Assembly (NCBI RefSeq): GCF_004766045.1
Contig: NZ_SPQQ01000004.1
Coordinates: forward strand, 248,001 to 312,000
DNA length: 64,000 nucleotides
From: Desulfosporosinus fructosivorans
GTDB taxonomy: Bacteria > Bacillota > Desulfitobacteriia > Desulfitobacteriales > Desulfitobacteriaceae
Reading direction: 5' to 3'
Shown piece by piece: positions 42,437 to 50,935 of this stretch. The notes beneath the pieces are model-generated. The model was not told the origin of the DNA, did no database searches, and saw only the letters and a list, made by a program, of their open reading frames with translations. The translations under genes were made by a program, and so were the position numbers. How positions within the stretch are numbered: the first letter of the stretch is position 1; every line of letters begins with the position of its first letter.

Positions 42437-43258
42437 CTATGTAAGAAATAATTCTGGTTCTCTTCGAGAAGCAAACTCGATCTCTAATTCCTGTTTATGT
42501 CTTAAATAATTCTGATCATCATAATACTTTGCCTGCGTTGGACATTTTTTAATGCACGCACCACATTTAATACAGATTCCATTTAATTTAGAGACATCTT
42601 CAGCATCAATGGAACCCATAGGACAGAGATTAGCACATAGTTTACAGTCAATACAATTACTGTTTGTCTTTGGAACAACCTTTCTAATATCCGCAGGACT
42701 ACCATCTTTAGTTTTAGGTACATAATGTTTTCTGTAAGGTCGAGTTCCCTTGACAACCACGGTCTCAATTTCCTCTTGAGTTGTTATTTTTTTACCTATT
42801 TGTTTAGCGAAATCATCAATTATGGCCATATCTTGCTCATCTGGCCTATTTTTGGCAAGAGTTATCGAAAATGAGTGTTCTCCAATAAATGCTCCTCCCG
42901 CAATCACCTTAAAACCGTTAAGCTGGAGAACATCTTTCAATTCTATTAAAGCATCGTCATAGTTTCTATTTCCATAAACAACTACAGGGATTGCCAAGGC
43001 ACCATTACCCGTAATAGTATTTAAATATTTTAGTAATATGTTAGGAACTCTTCCGGCATAGACCGGAACTCCTATTATTAGAATATCTTCTTCTGTAAAA
43101 GACACTGGTTTTGTTCTAACTTCTGGCAATGTGAAATCAATAGTATTGATGGCGATTTCCGTAGAAATATTTTCTGAAACTTGCCAAGCTATTCCAGACA
43201 CTACTTTTTTGGTGGTATCAGTAGCGCTAAAATACATAGCATTGATAGTTTTATTCAT
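42437..43258 (-). CDS. EFR1-type flavodoxin-ferredoxin protein
   Basis: A 273-residue protein. The first 165 residues have a flavodoxin fold (MYFSATDTTKKVV, IIGVPVYAGRVPNILLKYLN) that binds FMN. The C-terminus carries two 4Fe-4S clusters: CIDCKLCANLCP and CIKCGACIKKCP. EFR1 proteins are small iron-sulfur flavoproteins that act as electron carriers or partners of reductive systems in anaerobes. It stands alone. The substrate or partner is not indicated by neighbours. Confidence 0.85.
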   Translation of the reverse strand: MNKTINAMYFSATDTTKKVVSGIAWQVSENISTEIAINTIDFTLPEVRTKPVSFTEEDILIIGVPVYAGRVPNILLKYLNTITGNGALAIPVVVYGNRNYDDALIELKDVLQLNGFKVIAGGAFIGEHSFSITLAKNRPDEQDMAIIDDFAKQIGKKITTQEEIETVVVKGTRPYRKHYVPKTKDGSPADIRKVVPKTNSNCIDCKLCANLCPMGSIDAEDVSKLNGICIKCGACIKKCPTQAKYYDDQNYLRHKQELEIEFASRREPELFLT

Positions 43259-43360
43259 TACAATACCTCCTCTAACACGATTCCCTACTTGTTACACTTG
43301 CCGATTGGCACTATGATGTCCTCTAGCCTTCTCAATCGAAACTCCGAGGTTTTCTCCTTT

Positions 43361-44341
43361 CTATTTTATCCTCAAGCCTTGTTCAATGGGCTCCGTGCGG
43401 AAATATTTCATCTGAGTTACGGGAACATAGGGCAATCCGCTGTCTAAGGACAGTGGCTCAAGCGCTCTAATGAGGAGAGGCCATTTTTCTATGGATTGAG
43501 TATTTAATCGCTCAAACAAAGTGATAACCTTTTCAACACTCTCATCAAAAAGGTCCTCCAAAGTCATGTCATGATGAGCACCGGTTACAGGATGGAGCCA
43601 ATCTAGACTTGACTCAAAAAAAGACAAGTTCAGCGGTTGTGGATAGAATAAAGCTTCGTACTTATCGACCGATGGATGCCCAAGCCGTCGGTAGAAGGCT
43701 AAGATACGCCATGGGGTTGACCAACCAAAGGCAGTTTGTAATAAACGATGGTTGCGCCATGCCTTATTAACTTGCTTTCTTATGTTTTCATCTTCCAGCT
43801 GAGTGTAGCGTCCAACAAGCAATTCCAAAGCTTCTCGCCCTGCTTCGCCCGTTTCGCGCCAGAGTGTAATCAGGTCAAGCGGATATTTGAGCGGTTTGAC
43901 GTTCTCTAACCAAAGGTCGATCGCAGTCTCTAATAAACGATGACGAAACACTGCCTTCCCCCGTCCCTCTGGATCCTCAGCAAAATAATTTCCGCTCATA
44001 TAGTAAACCATGGGGTGGAAGGTGCTGTCGGCGACAAAGTGTGTCAACATACCCAGTATAAAAGCAATTTGATTGCGTTTATTGTTCTGACTAAGTGCCT
44101 CCTCCATCATTTTAATCAGTGGATCAAGAGTATCCTCCCCGTCCACACCATGGAGCTGGTTTGCTACTCGCTCAATGTTCGCTTCTGTCGGCTTAGAGAA
44201 ATCATAAAAGCCAATATCATGGGCTATGGCGCCGAAATAATACAGGGCAGGGTTGCACTCAATAAGTTCCCCTACCTGAGCTGGGACTCCCCGCTGCAAA
44301 ACTGCACGGGCAATATGCCAGTGGGTTAATTCCTTTGGCAC
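43361..44341 (-). CDS. Zinc-dependent phospholipase C-like protein
   Basis: A 326-residue protein of the zinc-dependent PLC fold. Zinc-ligand histidines and aspartates are visible in LTHWHIARAVL, YFGAIAHDIGFYD and GMLTHFVADSTFHP. There is no signal peptide, so it probably acts in the cytoplasm on phosphate-ester or lipid substrates. Members in Peptococcaceae are uncharacterised. The remainder is all-helical. Confidence 0.8.
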   Translation of the reverse strand: MPKELTHWHIARAVLQRGVPAQVGELIECNPALYYFGAIAHDIGFYDFSKPTEANIERVANQLHGVDGEDTLDPLIKMMEEALSQNNKRNQIAFILGMLTHFVADSTFHPMVYYMSGNYFAEDPEGRGKAVFRHRLLETAIDLWLENVKPLKYPLDLITLWRETGEAGREALELLVGRYTQLEDENIRKQVNKAWRNHRLLQTAFGWSTPWRILAFYRRLGHPSVDKYEALFYPQPLNLSFFESSLDWLHPVTGAHHDMTLEDLFDESVEKVITLFERLNTQSIEKWPLLIRALEPLSLDSGLPYVPVTQMKYFRTEPIEQGLRIK

Positions 44342-44473
44342 AATATCCCTCCCCTTTTAGCTACGTACTAAATTAGTCGATCAGCTTTACAATATACCTC
44401 ACATTAACAAATGGCCACAACGTTAGCCAGATTATCCGTGGCTTCGACTGTTGTCTCCATGAGCTGTTTCCTA

Positions 44474-44998
44474 TTAATTGCCCTCTATTTCAACTTCTGT
44501 GTTTTCTAGAAATTGAGCTACCATATTGTAAAAGCCTATCGTAAGGGTTAGTTCTACTAACTCCTGGTGGCTGAGGAACTGGGTCAGTTCCTCAAAGGCC
44601 TCTGCACTAGCTTTCACGTTAGCTGTGACCTCCTCAGTGTATCTGAGAATGGCCCGTTCTTGATCATTAAATTCTGAACGATCCTCGTCTAGCCTAATTG
44701 CTACTATTTTCTGTTCCGATAAGCCAACCTGCCTTGCCATGATTTCGTGCTGGTACCACTCATACTTAGAGTTACATAACCTGGCTATCCGCAGGATAAC
44801 TAATTCCCGAAGACGGGCATCAAGTTTTGCTTGAGTTAGCAGAGAATTTCCTAAACGCATGAAATGACGTACGCTATTTTCCGCATGAGCCATCATTCTG
44901 TTAATATTCAAGCCGCTTAGTTGAGATTTTCCTCCTGTGATCATATTGCGAGTCTTATCCGGCATTTCCTCCAATGATAGCATTGGCAATCTAGTCAT
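44474..44998 (-). CDS. Carboxymuconolactone decarboxylase-family protein
   Basis: A 174-residue all-helical protein. The central RELVILRIARLCNSKYEWYQHEI stretch is the CMD/AhpD core motif, but only one cysteine remains, so the AhpD CxxC redox pair is absent. This points to a CMD-type isomerase/decarboxylase-like or scaffold role. It lies in the same direction as the aldehyde:ferredoxin oxidoreductase gene, with 82 bp between them, so a shared transcript is possible. Confidence 0.8.
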   Translation of the reverse strand: MTRLPMLSLEEMPDKTRNMITGGKSQLSGLNINRMMAHAENSVRHFMRLGNSLLTQAKLDARLRELVILRIARLCNSKYEWYQHEIMARQVGLSEQKIVAIRLDEDRSEFNDQERAILRYTEEVTANVKASAEAFEELTQFLSHQELVELTLTIGFYNMVAQFLENTEVEIEGN

Positions 44999-45044
44999 TT
45001 TTCTTCCTCCTTCAACTCCACAATCCCTGAAATTGTGGGTATTC

Positions 45045-45101
45045 TTAGAAGCCTGCCAGTTTACCGGCAGGCTTCTAAGTTTAACACCTGTTAGATTCTA
45101 T
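45045..45101. repeat. GCCTGCC hairpin repeat, copy 2
   Basis: TTAGAAGCCTGCC / GGCAGGCTTCTAA, perfect 13-base arms (45045-45078), followed by GTTTAACACCTGTTAGATTC. Compare 16956-17012. The repeat runs into the end of the oxidoreductase gene and supplies its last codons and stop, and the hairpin can serve as its terminator. Confidence 0.75.
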
Positions 45102-46871
45102 GGTGAACGAGTTTTCACTTGTTTTCGGTCGTCCTTGTCTATCCCACCCTCTTAATTTGTAATATTCGTCGAGCATAAAGTCCAGTTCTTCTACACTGAT
45201 AACATCCCGACCTTCGTTCAGCGGTTCTCTGAACATCCGCTTCGGCAGTGTATCCTGTTCTCTAGTTCCACCTTCTCGAAGATTAAAAACTTTAGTTAAA
45301 GTTACAATCCTGTTGGCAAGCTCTTCTAGTTCTGGCTGGGTATAATCCCAGCCAGTAAGTGCTTTTACTAAAAGGCTCAGTTCTGGCCACAGGATCATGT
45401 CCCTATAAAAGACACATAAGATCTGGGCATTAAAAATCGTCAACCTATTTTCAAAATCGATGAACATCTTGGCTTTACCTTCGGTAATGGCAGAATCGAT
45501 CATCCCACTTAACTCTGCCTTATAAAATGTTGCTCTGAGATGGCAGGCGCCCCTGGCCGAAGTGGCGTAAGCAAGTCCCATGCCTTTAAGTACCCGGGGG
45601 TCATAGCCTGGAGGTTCCAAACCTTTGACATGTATTGCAATATCCTCGAGATCCCAAACCTTGGCGGCATGTTTAATCCCTTGGGACAAGATTACCCCTA
45701 GCCCTCTTACATTGGCGATATCCTCGAGTAAGTCAGCTACCCCCAATGCATCACCGTAACTTAAGTTGGCTTCCACTTTACCGCGCAGAACAGCCTCTAT
45801 AGTAAAGGCCGCCAAATTCCCTGCCGTGATTGTATCCATCCCTAAACGGTCACAAAGATCATTTAAGTGGAGGATCTCAGCTAAATCACTGATGCAGCAA
45901 AGCCCCCCAAAGGCATAAATAGTCTCATACTCTGGCCCTTCTACTTTTAGCGCGTTATACTTGCCCTTAGTGACAGTTGTCAGCTTGCCACAGGCTAAAA
46001 AACAATTGGGACAGGCATTCGGTTTGACCTCGTGTTCAGTGAGCAAGGTGTCCCCACTAAGCTCTTTCCAATGCTCATAAACCCCTTCGGACCAGTATTT
46101 AGTTGGGAAAGTTTCGGCACAATTCATGGTTTTAACCATCTGGGTGGTGCCGTAAGTTTGATACGCTTTAACGGCCAGGTTATCTTTAGCCTTCGCCGTC
46201 AGGGATTTAATTAAATTCTTGAGTAGTTGCGGATCAGCTATCTCAGCTCGGGCCTGACCGTGGAAAACAATAGCTTTAACTTTTTTCGAGCCCATCACTG
46301 CGCCCATACCAGTGCGACCAGCTGAACGCCAATAGTTATTTTCTATACACGCGAACCGCACTAAATTTTCCCCTGCCGGACCTATCACTATTGCCTGCGC
46401 TTCAGGCACTCCAACCTCCTCTAAAACCCGATCTTCCGTCTCAAAGGTATCTTTACCCCAGAGATGACTGGCGTTTCGAAACACGACTTCACCATCGGAT
46501 ATTTCTAGAGAAAGCGGCACGTCTGCAGCTCCCTCCAAAATAATCGCGTCGTAGCCGGTTTTTCGCATCAGAGGCGCGACTTTGCCCCCTGAAGTTGATT
46601 CGCCATATAATCCTGTTTGCGGCGATTTACTATATACTCCGTATCGGCTTGAACCCCACATTCCTGTGCCAGTAGCTGGACCGGCAACAAAAATAAGCTT
46701 GTTGTCCTCCGAGAGTGGGTCAATCCCTATCTTAACATTTTCTAAAAGCAAGTAAGAACCCAGACCCTTTCCCCCAAGGTAGGTCTTAAATATTTCCTCC
46801 GGAATCTCCTCAACAATATGAGACCTATTCGTAACGTTAATCCTTAAGAGCTTTCCAAAAAAGCCTTTCAT
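45081..46871 (-). CDS. aor: Aldehyde:ferredoxin oxidoreductase (tungsten-type)
   Basis: A 596-residue tungsten-pterin enzyme oxidising aldehydes to acids, or reducing acids, with ferredoxin. It starts MKGFFGKLLRINVT, has the GPATGTGMWGSSRYGVYSKS cofactor region, the cluster motif CPNCFLACGKL (CxxCxxxC) with a distal cysteine in ILCVFYRDM, and GRTGMGAVMGSKKVKAIV. Length is normal. I use the ATG at 46871; an upstream ATG would add five residues. It may serve the same aldehyde traffic as the NAD-linked dehydrogenase at 55 kb, but its substrate is unknown. Confidence 0.92.
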   Translation of the reverse strand: MKGFFGKLLRINVTNRSHIVEEIPEEIFKTYLGGKGLGSYLLLENVKIGIDPLSEDNKLIFVAGPATGTGMWGSSRYGVYSKSPQTGLYGESTSGGKVAPLMRKTGYDAIILEGAADVPLSLEISDGEVVFRNASHLWGKDTFETEDRVLEEVGVPEAQAIVIGPAGENLVRFACIENNYWRSAGRTGMGAVMGSKKVKAIVFHGQARAEIADPQLLKNLIKSLTAKAKDNLAVKAYQTYGTTQMVKTMNCAETFPTKYWSEGVYEHWKELSGDTLLTEHEVKPNACPNCFLACGKLTTVTKGKYNALKVEGPEYETIYAFGGLCCISDLAEILHLNDLCDRLGMDTITAGNLAAFTIEAVLRGKVEANLSYGDALGVADLLEDIANVRGLGVILSQGIKHAAKVWDLEDIAIHVKGLEPPGYDPRVLKGMGLAYATSARGACHLRATFYKAELSGMIDSAITEGKAKMFIDFENRLTIFNAQILCVFYRDMILWPELSLLVKALTGWDYTQPELEELANRIVTLTKVFNLREGGTREQDTLPKRMFREPLNEGRDVISVEELDFMLDEYYKLRGWDRQGRPKTSENSFTIESNRC

Positions 46872-47024
46872 TTCGCACCCCCCCATTTACTTTCATTCCG
46901 ACTTATAACTATTTTCACAAATGTTTATTTACAGGTACAAAACCCATTCTCAATTCCCCTACCACTAGTTCAAGCATACTGTTAGAAAGGGCCTTCCAAC
47001 AAGGCAACTAGGACTCTACGATAC

Positions 47025-47303
47025 TTAATCCGTAAAGGGGACTAATTTGAACACTACAGGAGCACAATAGTCTGGACATTGAACGGTTACCTCCCCGTCG
47101 AAACCTAGCGCCTCAGGAGCAACCTTCTTGCGGAGGGCAAATACAAAAGGGTACATTGCATTCAGCGCCGTGACACAAACATTACTAGACTTATCTGAAT
47201 CGATTAAAGGCCCGTCAATAATAATTTGATCCCCTGCGTTGTACAATTTACACTGGGAGTTCAAGACAACAATTTTAATCTTGTCTTCTTTGAAATCACT
47301 CAT
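47025..47303 (-). CDS. TIGR04076-family small protein
   Basis: A 92-residue protein. The family has conserved cysteines and the patterns GDQIIIDGPLIDSDKSSNVC, ALNAMYPFVFALRKK and VQCPDYCAPVVFKL, all visible here. It is common in anaerobes next to oxidoreductases or transporters, with no known activity. It sits between the oxidoreductase and the ABC importer genes; 30 bp separate it from livF. ATG at 47303 is spaced 6 bp from GAAGGT. Confidence 0.75.
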   Translation of the reverse strand: MSDFKEDKIKIVVLNSQCKLYNAGDQIIIDGPLIDSDKSSNVCVTALNAMYPFVFALRKKVAPEALGFDGEVTVQCPDYCAPVVFKLVPFTD

Positions 47304-47333
47304 CCTCATACCTTCTTTTCTTCATTAAGATTA

Positions 47334-48050
47334 TTAATGCCCTCCCAAATAGGCATTTTTTACTTCGGGGTCATCAATGAGATCACCAGCCTTACCACTT
47401 TTAAGCACTGCTCCATTTTCTAGAATATAAGCACGGTTAGCAGTATGTAGAGCAGTCATGGCATTTTGTTCAACAAGTAGAACTGTTTTTCCGGCCTGAT
47501 TAATGCGTTTGATCACAGCAAAGATCTCTTTAACAAATAACGGGGCCAAGCCCATGGAGGGTTCATCTAATAATAAAGTGTCCGCCCCTGTCATTAAAGC
47601 TCGTCCAATCGCCAACATCTGCTGTTCTCCGCCCGACAGATTGCCTGCGGCTTGCTTTTTTCGCTCCGACAAACGGGGAAACTGTTTATAGACATCTCCC
47701 ATATCTTCTTTAACTTTAGCATGATCTTTTCTGTTATAGGTAGCTAGTATCAAATTTTCCTCGACTGTTAATTTCGTTAACATGCCCCGCCCCTCTGGAA
47801 CATGGGACAATCCTTGTCGGGCGATTAGATGAGAGGGGGAATTTGTAATGTCTTTATTTTTAAATCTTATCGTACCAGAACTAGGGCGCACCATTCCAGA
47901 AACAGCCCGCAACGTACTCGATTTCCCAGCTCCGTTTGCGCCAATTATGGTTACAATTTCACCTTCTTCGATATAAAAAGAAATCCCTTGCAGCGCTTTA
48001 ATCACGCCATAAACAACTTCCAGGTTTTCGACTTCCATAATTTTGGCCAT
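47334..48050 (-). CDS. livF: Branched-chain amino acid ABC transporter ATPase LivF
   Basis: A 238-residue ATP-binding subunit. GANGAGKSSTLRAVSG is Walker A, LSGGEQQMLAIGRALM is the signature, and LLLDEPSMGLAP is Walker B. The family works with LivG, two membrane proteins and a binding protein to import leucine-type amino acids. Other HAAT-type importers bring in urea, amides or short acids. It overlaps the livG stop by one base, so translation is coupled. Confidence 0.93.
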   Translation of the reverse strand: MAKIMEVENLEVVYGVIKALQGISFYIEEGEIVTIIGANGAGKSSTLRAVSGMVRPSSGTIRFKNKDITNSPSHLIARQGLSHVPEGRGMLTKLTVEENLILATYNRKDHAKVKEDMGDVYKQFPRLSERKKQAAGNLSGGEQQMLAIGRALMTGADTLLLDEPSMGLAPLFVKEIFAVIKRINQAGKTVLLVEQNAMTALHTANRAYILENGAVLKSGKAGDLIDDPEVKNAYLGGH

Positions 48051-48790
48051 TAACCCACCTCCGCTTCACCCAAGTATGCCTTAATCACAACAGGATTGTT
48101 TTGTATCTCCTGAACAGTCCCGTTGGCAATAACCTGGCCAAAATTCATGACTGTAGCATAATCACAGAGACCTTCCACTAATTTCATCTGATGTTCAATT
48201 AAGATGATCGTTATATCGCTGTATTGTCTCTTGACTTCTTTGATCAGGCCTACTAAACCTTGTACCTCGTGCGGATTCATACCTGCAGCTGGTTCATCCA
48301 GCAACAATAGTTTCGGTTCCGTAGCAAGTGCCCTAGCAATTTCTAACTTTCTCTGCATTCCATATGGCAAGTTTCCAGCCTTGTCCTCCGCTCGCGCATC
48401 GAGTCCAAAAAGGTTTAATAAACTATTAATTTTTGCCGACAAATTTTTAGTTTTTTGTTTCCCTAACCCGCGGCGGTAGATTTGTCCAACATGGATATTC
48501 TCCACAACTGTAAGGTCATTGAACAAGCGTAAGTTTTGAAAGGTTCTGGCCACTCCAAGACGAGAGATTTCGTAAGACTGTTTACCGACCAAGCTTATTC
48601 CATCGAGCAGAATCTGACCGGTAGTAGGATGGTATATTCCAGTAATTAAATTAAACAACGTCGTCTTACCGGCTCCATTAGCTCCAATTACTCCATAGAT
48701 CATCTTCGATTTAACATTGATATTTAAACTGGAAATAGCCTTCAAGCCACCGAACATATGGTTCAGATCTTTGATTTCCAGCAACTCCAT
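48050..48790 (-). CDS. livG: Branched-chain amino acid ABC transporter ATPase LivG
   Basis: A 246-residue ATPase: GANGAGKTTLFNLITGIYHP is Walker A, LPYGMQRKLEIARAL is the signature, and LLLDEPAAGMNPHEV is Walker B. The C-terminal LivG extension (AYLGEAEVG) is present. It lies between livF and livM in the complete importer operon. The substrate is set by the binding protein. Confidence 0.93.
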   Translation of the reverse strand: MELLEIKDLNHMFGGLKAISSLNINVKSKMIYGVIGANGAGKTTLFNLITGIYHPTTGQILLDGISLVGKQSYEISRLGVARTFQNLRLFNDLTVVENIHVGQIYRRGLGKQKTKNLSAKINSLLNLFGLDARAEDKAGNLPYGMQRKLEIARALATEPKLLLLDEPAAGMNPHEVQGLVGLIKEVKRQYSDITIILIEHQMKLVEGLCDYATVMNFGQVIANGTVQEIQNNPVVIKAYLGEAEVG

Positions 48791-48827
48791 GCTCAGGCCC
48801 CCTTCTGTTCAGAGCTTCATCTAACAC

Positions 48828-49811
48828 TCAGATATTTGATTTCTTTGATCGAGAAAGTAAGCGAGTGAATATCCCATTTCGACTCCCTCCGAGGATCCTA
48901 GGTATACTCATAAGTCCTTCTGGCAAAAACAGAATAACTAAACAGATCGCTAGCCCAAGGATGATGAGATAAGCAGAACTTTGCCCCCACATAACCAACA
49001 TATATTGATTTCCTACGTACAGCACGATTGCACCAAGGACAGGGCCGAACAAGGTACCAATCCCCCCTAAGAGCACCATAATAACCATTTGATCTGCAAT
49101 CAGTGGTCCTAAAACGCTATCTGGGTGAATGAAGGTAATCCAGTAGGCAAAGGCACCCCCAATGATTCCAGCAAACATTGAGCTAATCGCAAACACCTGG
49201 TTTTTAACCCACGTTGTGTGTAGTCCTAAGGTACGAGCCGCAGTTTCTTCCTCCCTTACAGCTTTAACTTTCAAACCGAAATCGCTATTTTCAAAAAAGA
49301 GAAACGCAATAAGGAAAACAAGTAAAGCCAAGCCTAGCATAACGAAATAAAAGAAATTGTCATTAAGCATCGGTGGCAAGCGCAAGCCCTCTGGCCCACC
49401 TGTGATCTCCAGCACTAAAACCAATTGCCGCATCATTTCCGCGAAAGCCCAAGTACCAATGGCAAAGTAGGAGCCGCTCAGGCGCAGGGTAGGATACCCC
49501 ACCAACGCTGCAAAAACATAGGTTAAAATCCCTGCAATGGCTAAAGCACCAAAAAACGGTAAATGTAACTGGGTCATTAACATGCCTGCGATATAAGCGC
49601 CTATACCAAAAGAGGCGCCATGCCCGAAGCTAATATAGCCCATATATCCGCCCAACATATTCCAGCTTAAGGCTAAGCCTATCCACATCATGATACCGGT
49701 AGCAATTCGCAAAACGAAGGAAGAAACTACGAAGGGCAAACTGCATAAAACGGCCATAGAAAGGAACAGCAGGATTACTTTAACTGGGCTAAAAGACTTT
49801 GATATCGACAA
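48828..49811 (-). CDS. livM: Branched-chain amino acid ABC permease LivM
   Basis: A 327-residue membrane protein with eight to ten hydrophobic segments. Landmarks are GLALSWNMLGGYMGYISFGH, GASFGIGAYIAGML and the EAA-like loop VKAVREEETAARTLGLHT. It forms the transport channel together with LivH. It is third in the importer operon, with short gaps to its neighbours. Confidence 0.92.
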   Translation of the reverse strand: MSISKSFSPVKVILLFLSMAVLCSLPFVVSSFVLRIATGIMMWIGLALSWNMLGGYMGYISFGHGASFGIGAYIAGMLMTQLHLPFFGALAIAGILTYVFAALVGYPTLRLSGSYFAIGTWAFAEMMRQLVLVLEITGGPEGLRLPPMLNDNFFYFVMLGLALLVFLIAFLFFENSDFGLKVKAVREEETAARTLGLHTTWVKNQVFAISSMFAGIIGGAFAYWITFIHPDSVLGPLIADQMVIMVLLGGIGTLFGPVLGAIVLYVGNQYMLVMWGQSSAYLIILGLAICLVILFLPEGLMSIPRILGGSRNGIFTRLLSRSKKSNI

Positions 49812-49826
49812 GTTAACCTCTCCTTT

Positions 49827-50699
49827 CTACCAGCCTTTACCCAGAATCCCTTTAGGTAGGAATACCAGGATTAGATATAGGATAAAAAATAGAATTAAGA
49901 ATACATAAGCTCCCCCGACATAGACCGAAACAAAACTCGATATTAACCCTAGTAGCAAGCCCGCAACGATTGCGCCAGAGAACGAACCCATTCCTCCCGC
50001 AACCACAACAAAGAAGGCGAAGGCGGTATAGCGCAAACCCATGTCTGGAAATACTGAAAAAATTGAGCCAATAAAGACACCTGACATAGCGGTTAGTCCT
50101 ACATAAATAGCATAAACCAAACGTGAAATGCGATGACCATCAATCCCCATTAAACCGGCCACCGTCTTATCCTCAGCAGCTGCTCGAATCGTGATCCCAG
50201 TCTTTGTACGATAAAGGAAAAAGGCAAAAGCCGCCGTTACTAAAATTGAAAACACCGTCGCCGCAGCTCGAATGGCCGGAACGGTAATGCCAAACAGGTT
50301 GACGTTCATTTCTGATAACACAGTAACTAGATTACGGTTGTTAAAGCCCCATAACGTTAGGGCCGCACCTCTTAATAACGTCGAGAGGCCAAAAGTAAAT
50401 GCTAAGGCCATCATGGCAGCACTTCTGTGCTTGATATTAACGACTTTCTGAATGATTGGCTGAAATAGGTAACCGATTAAGGCGAAAAAAAGGGCAATAA
50501 ACGGGATTAGAAGTAATGGATCAATTTTCGTATATTGGTTAAGCCAGAAAGCACTAAAGGCCCCCAACATAATCCATTCCCCAACCGCAAAATCGACAAT
50601 GTGCATCACTCCGTAGGAAATGGAAAAGCCGACAGCAATCGTTATAAAAATCCCACCGATGAGAATTCCGTTAACCGTGGTTTGCATAAGTAATCCCAT
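49827..50699 (-). CDS. livH: Branched-chain amino acid ABC permease LivH
   Basis: A 290-residue permease. It begins MGLLMQTTVNGILIGG, has about eight membrane segments and the loop TIRAAAEDKTVAGLMGIDGH. It pairs with LivM. The ATG at 50699 has GAGGAG 7 bp upstream; an upstream frame is open but lacks a ribosome site. The family imports leucine, isoleucine, valine or related compounds. Confidence 0.92.
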   Translation of the reverse strand: MGLLMQTTVNGILIGGIFITIAVGFSISYGVMHIVDFAVGEWIMLGAFSAFWLNQYTKIDPLLLIPFIALFFALIGYLFQPIIQKVVNIKHRSAAMMALAFTFGLSTLLRGAALTLWGFNNRNLVTVLSEMNVNLFGITVPAIRAAATVFSILVTAAFAFFLYRTKTGITIRAAAEDKTVAGLMGIDGHRISRLVYAIYVGLTAMSGVFIGSIFSVFPDMGLRYTAFAFFVVVAGGMGSFSGAIVAGLLLGLISSFVSVYVGGAYVFLILFFILYLILVFLPKGILGKGW

Positions 50700-50742
50700 A
50701 GGACATCTCCTCTCCACCAGTTTGTGAAAACCGAAAACCCGG

Positions 50743-50870
50743 TTCATCCAATCGTGAGACTCCCACTGCTAATAGTGGGAGTGGTAACCCATACCCCGTA
50801 CCACGCTTCAGTTGGGTAGACTCCCCCACTGAGGTCTCGCTGTTCAACTTTAGTTGAACGAGTTTACAAG
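50743..50870. repeat. GTCTCG/TTCAAC hairpin repeat, copy C (long form)
   Basis: Begins TTCATCCAATCGTGAGAC, holds TCCCACTGCTAATAGTGGGA, a central region, then GTAGACTCCCCCACTGAGGT, CTCGCTGTTCAAC and GTTGAACGAG. Copy D at 57970-58083 is the same length class in reverse orientation; A and B are shorter. It lies in the gap between livK and livH. Confidence 0.75.
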
Positions 50871-50935
50871 AGAAAACTAGGTTTCCACCAAACCATTGCG
50901 AAGGCGGAAACCTATAATATTCGTAGGGGTTTTGC

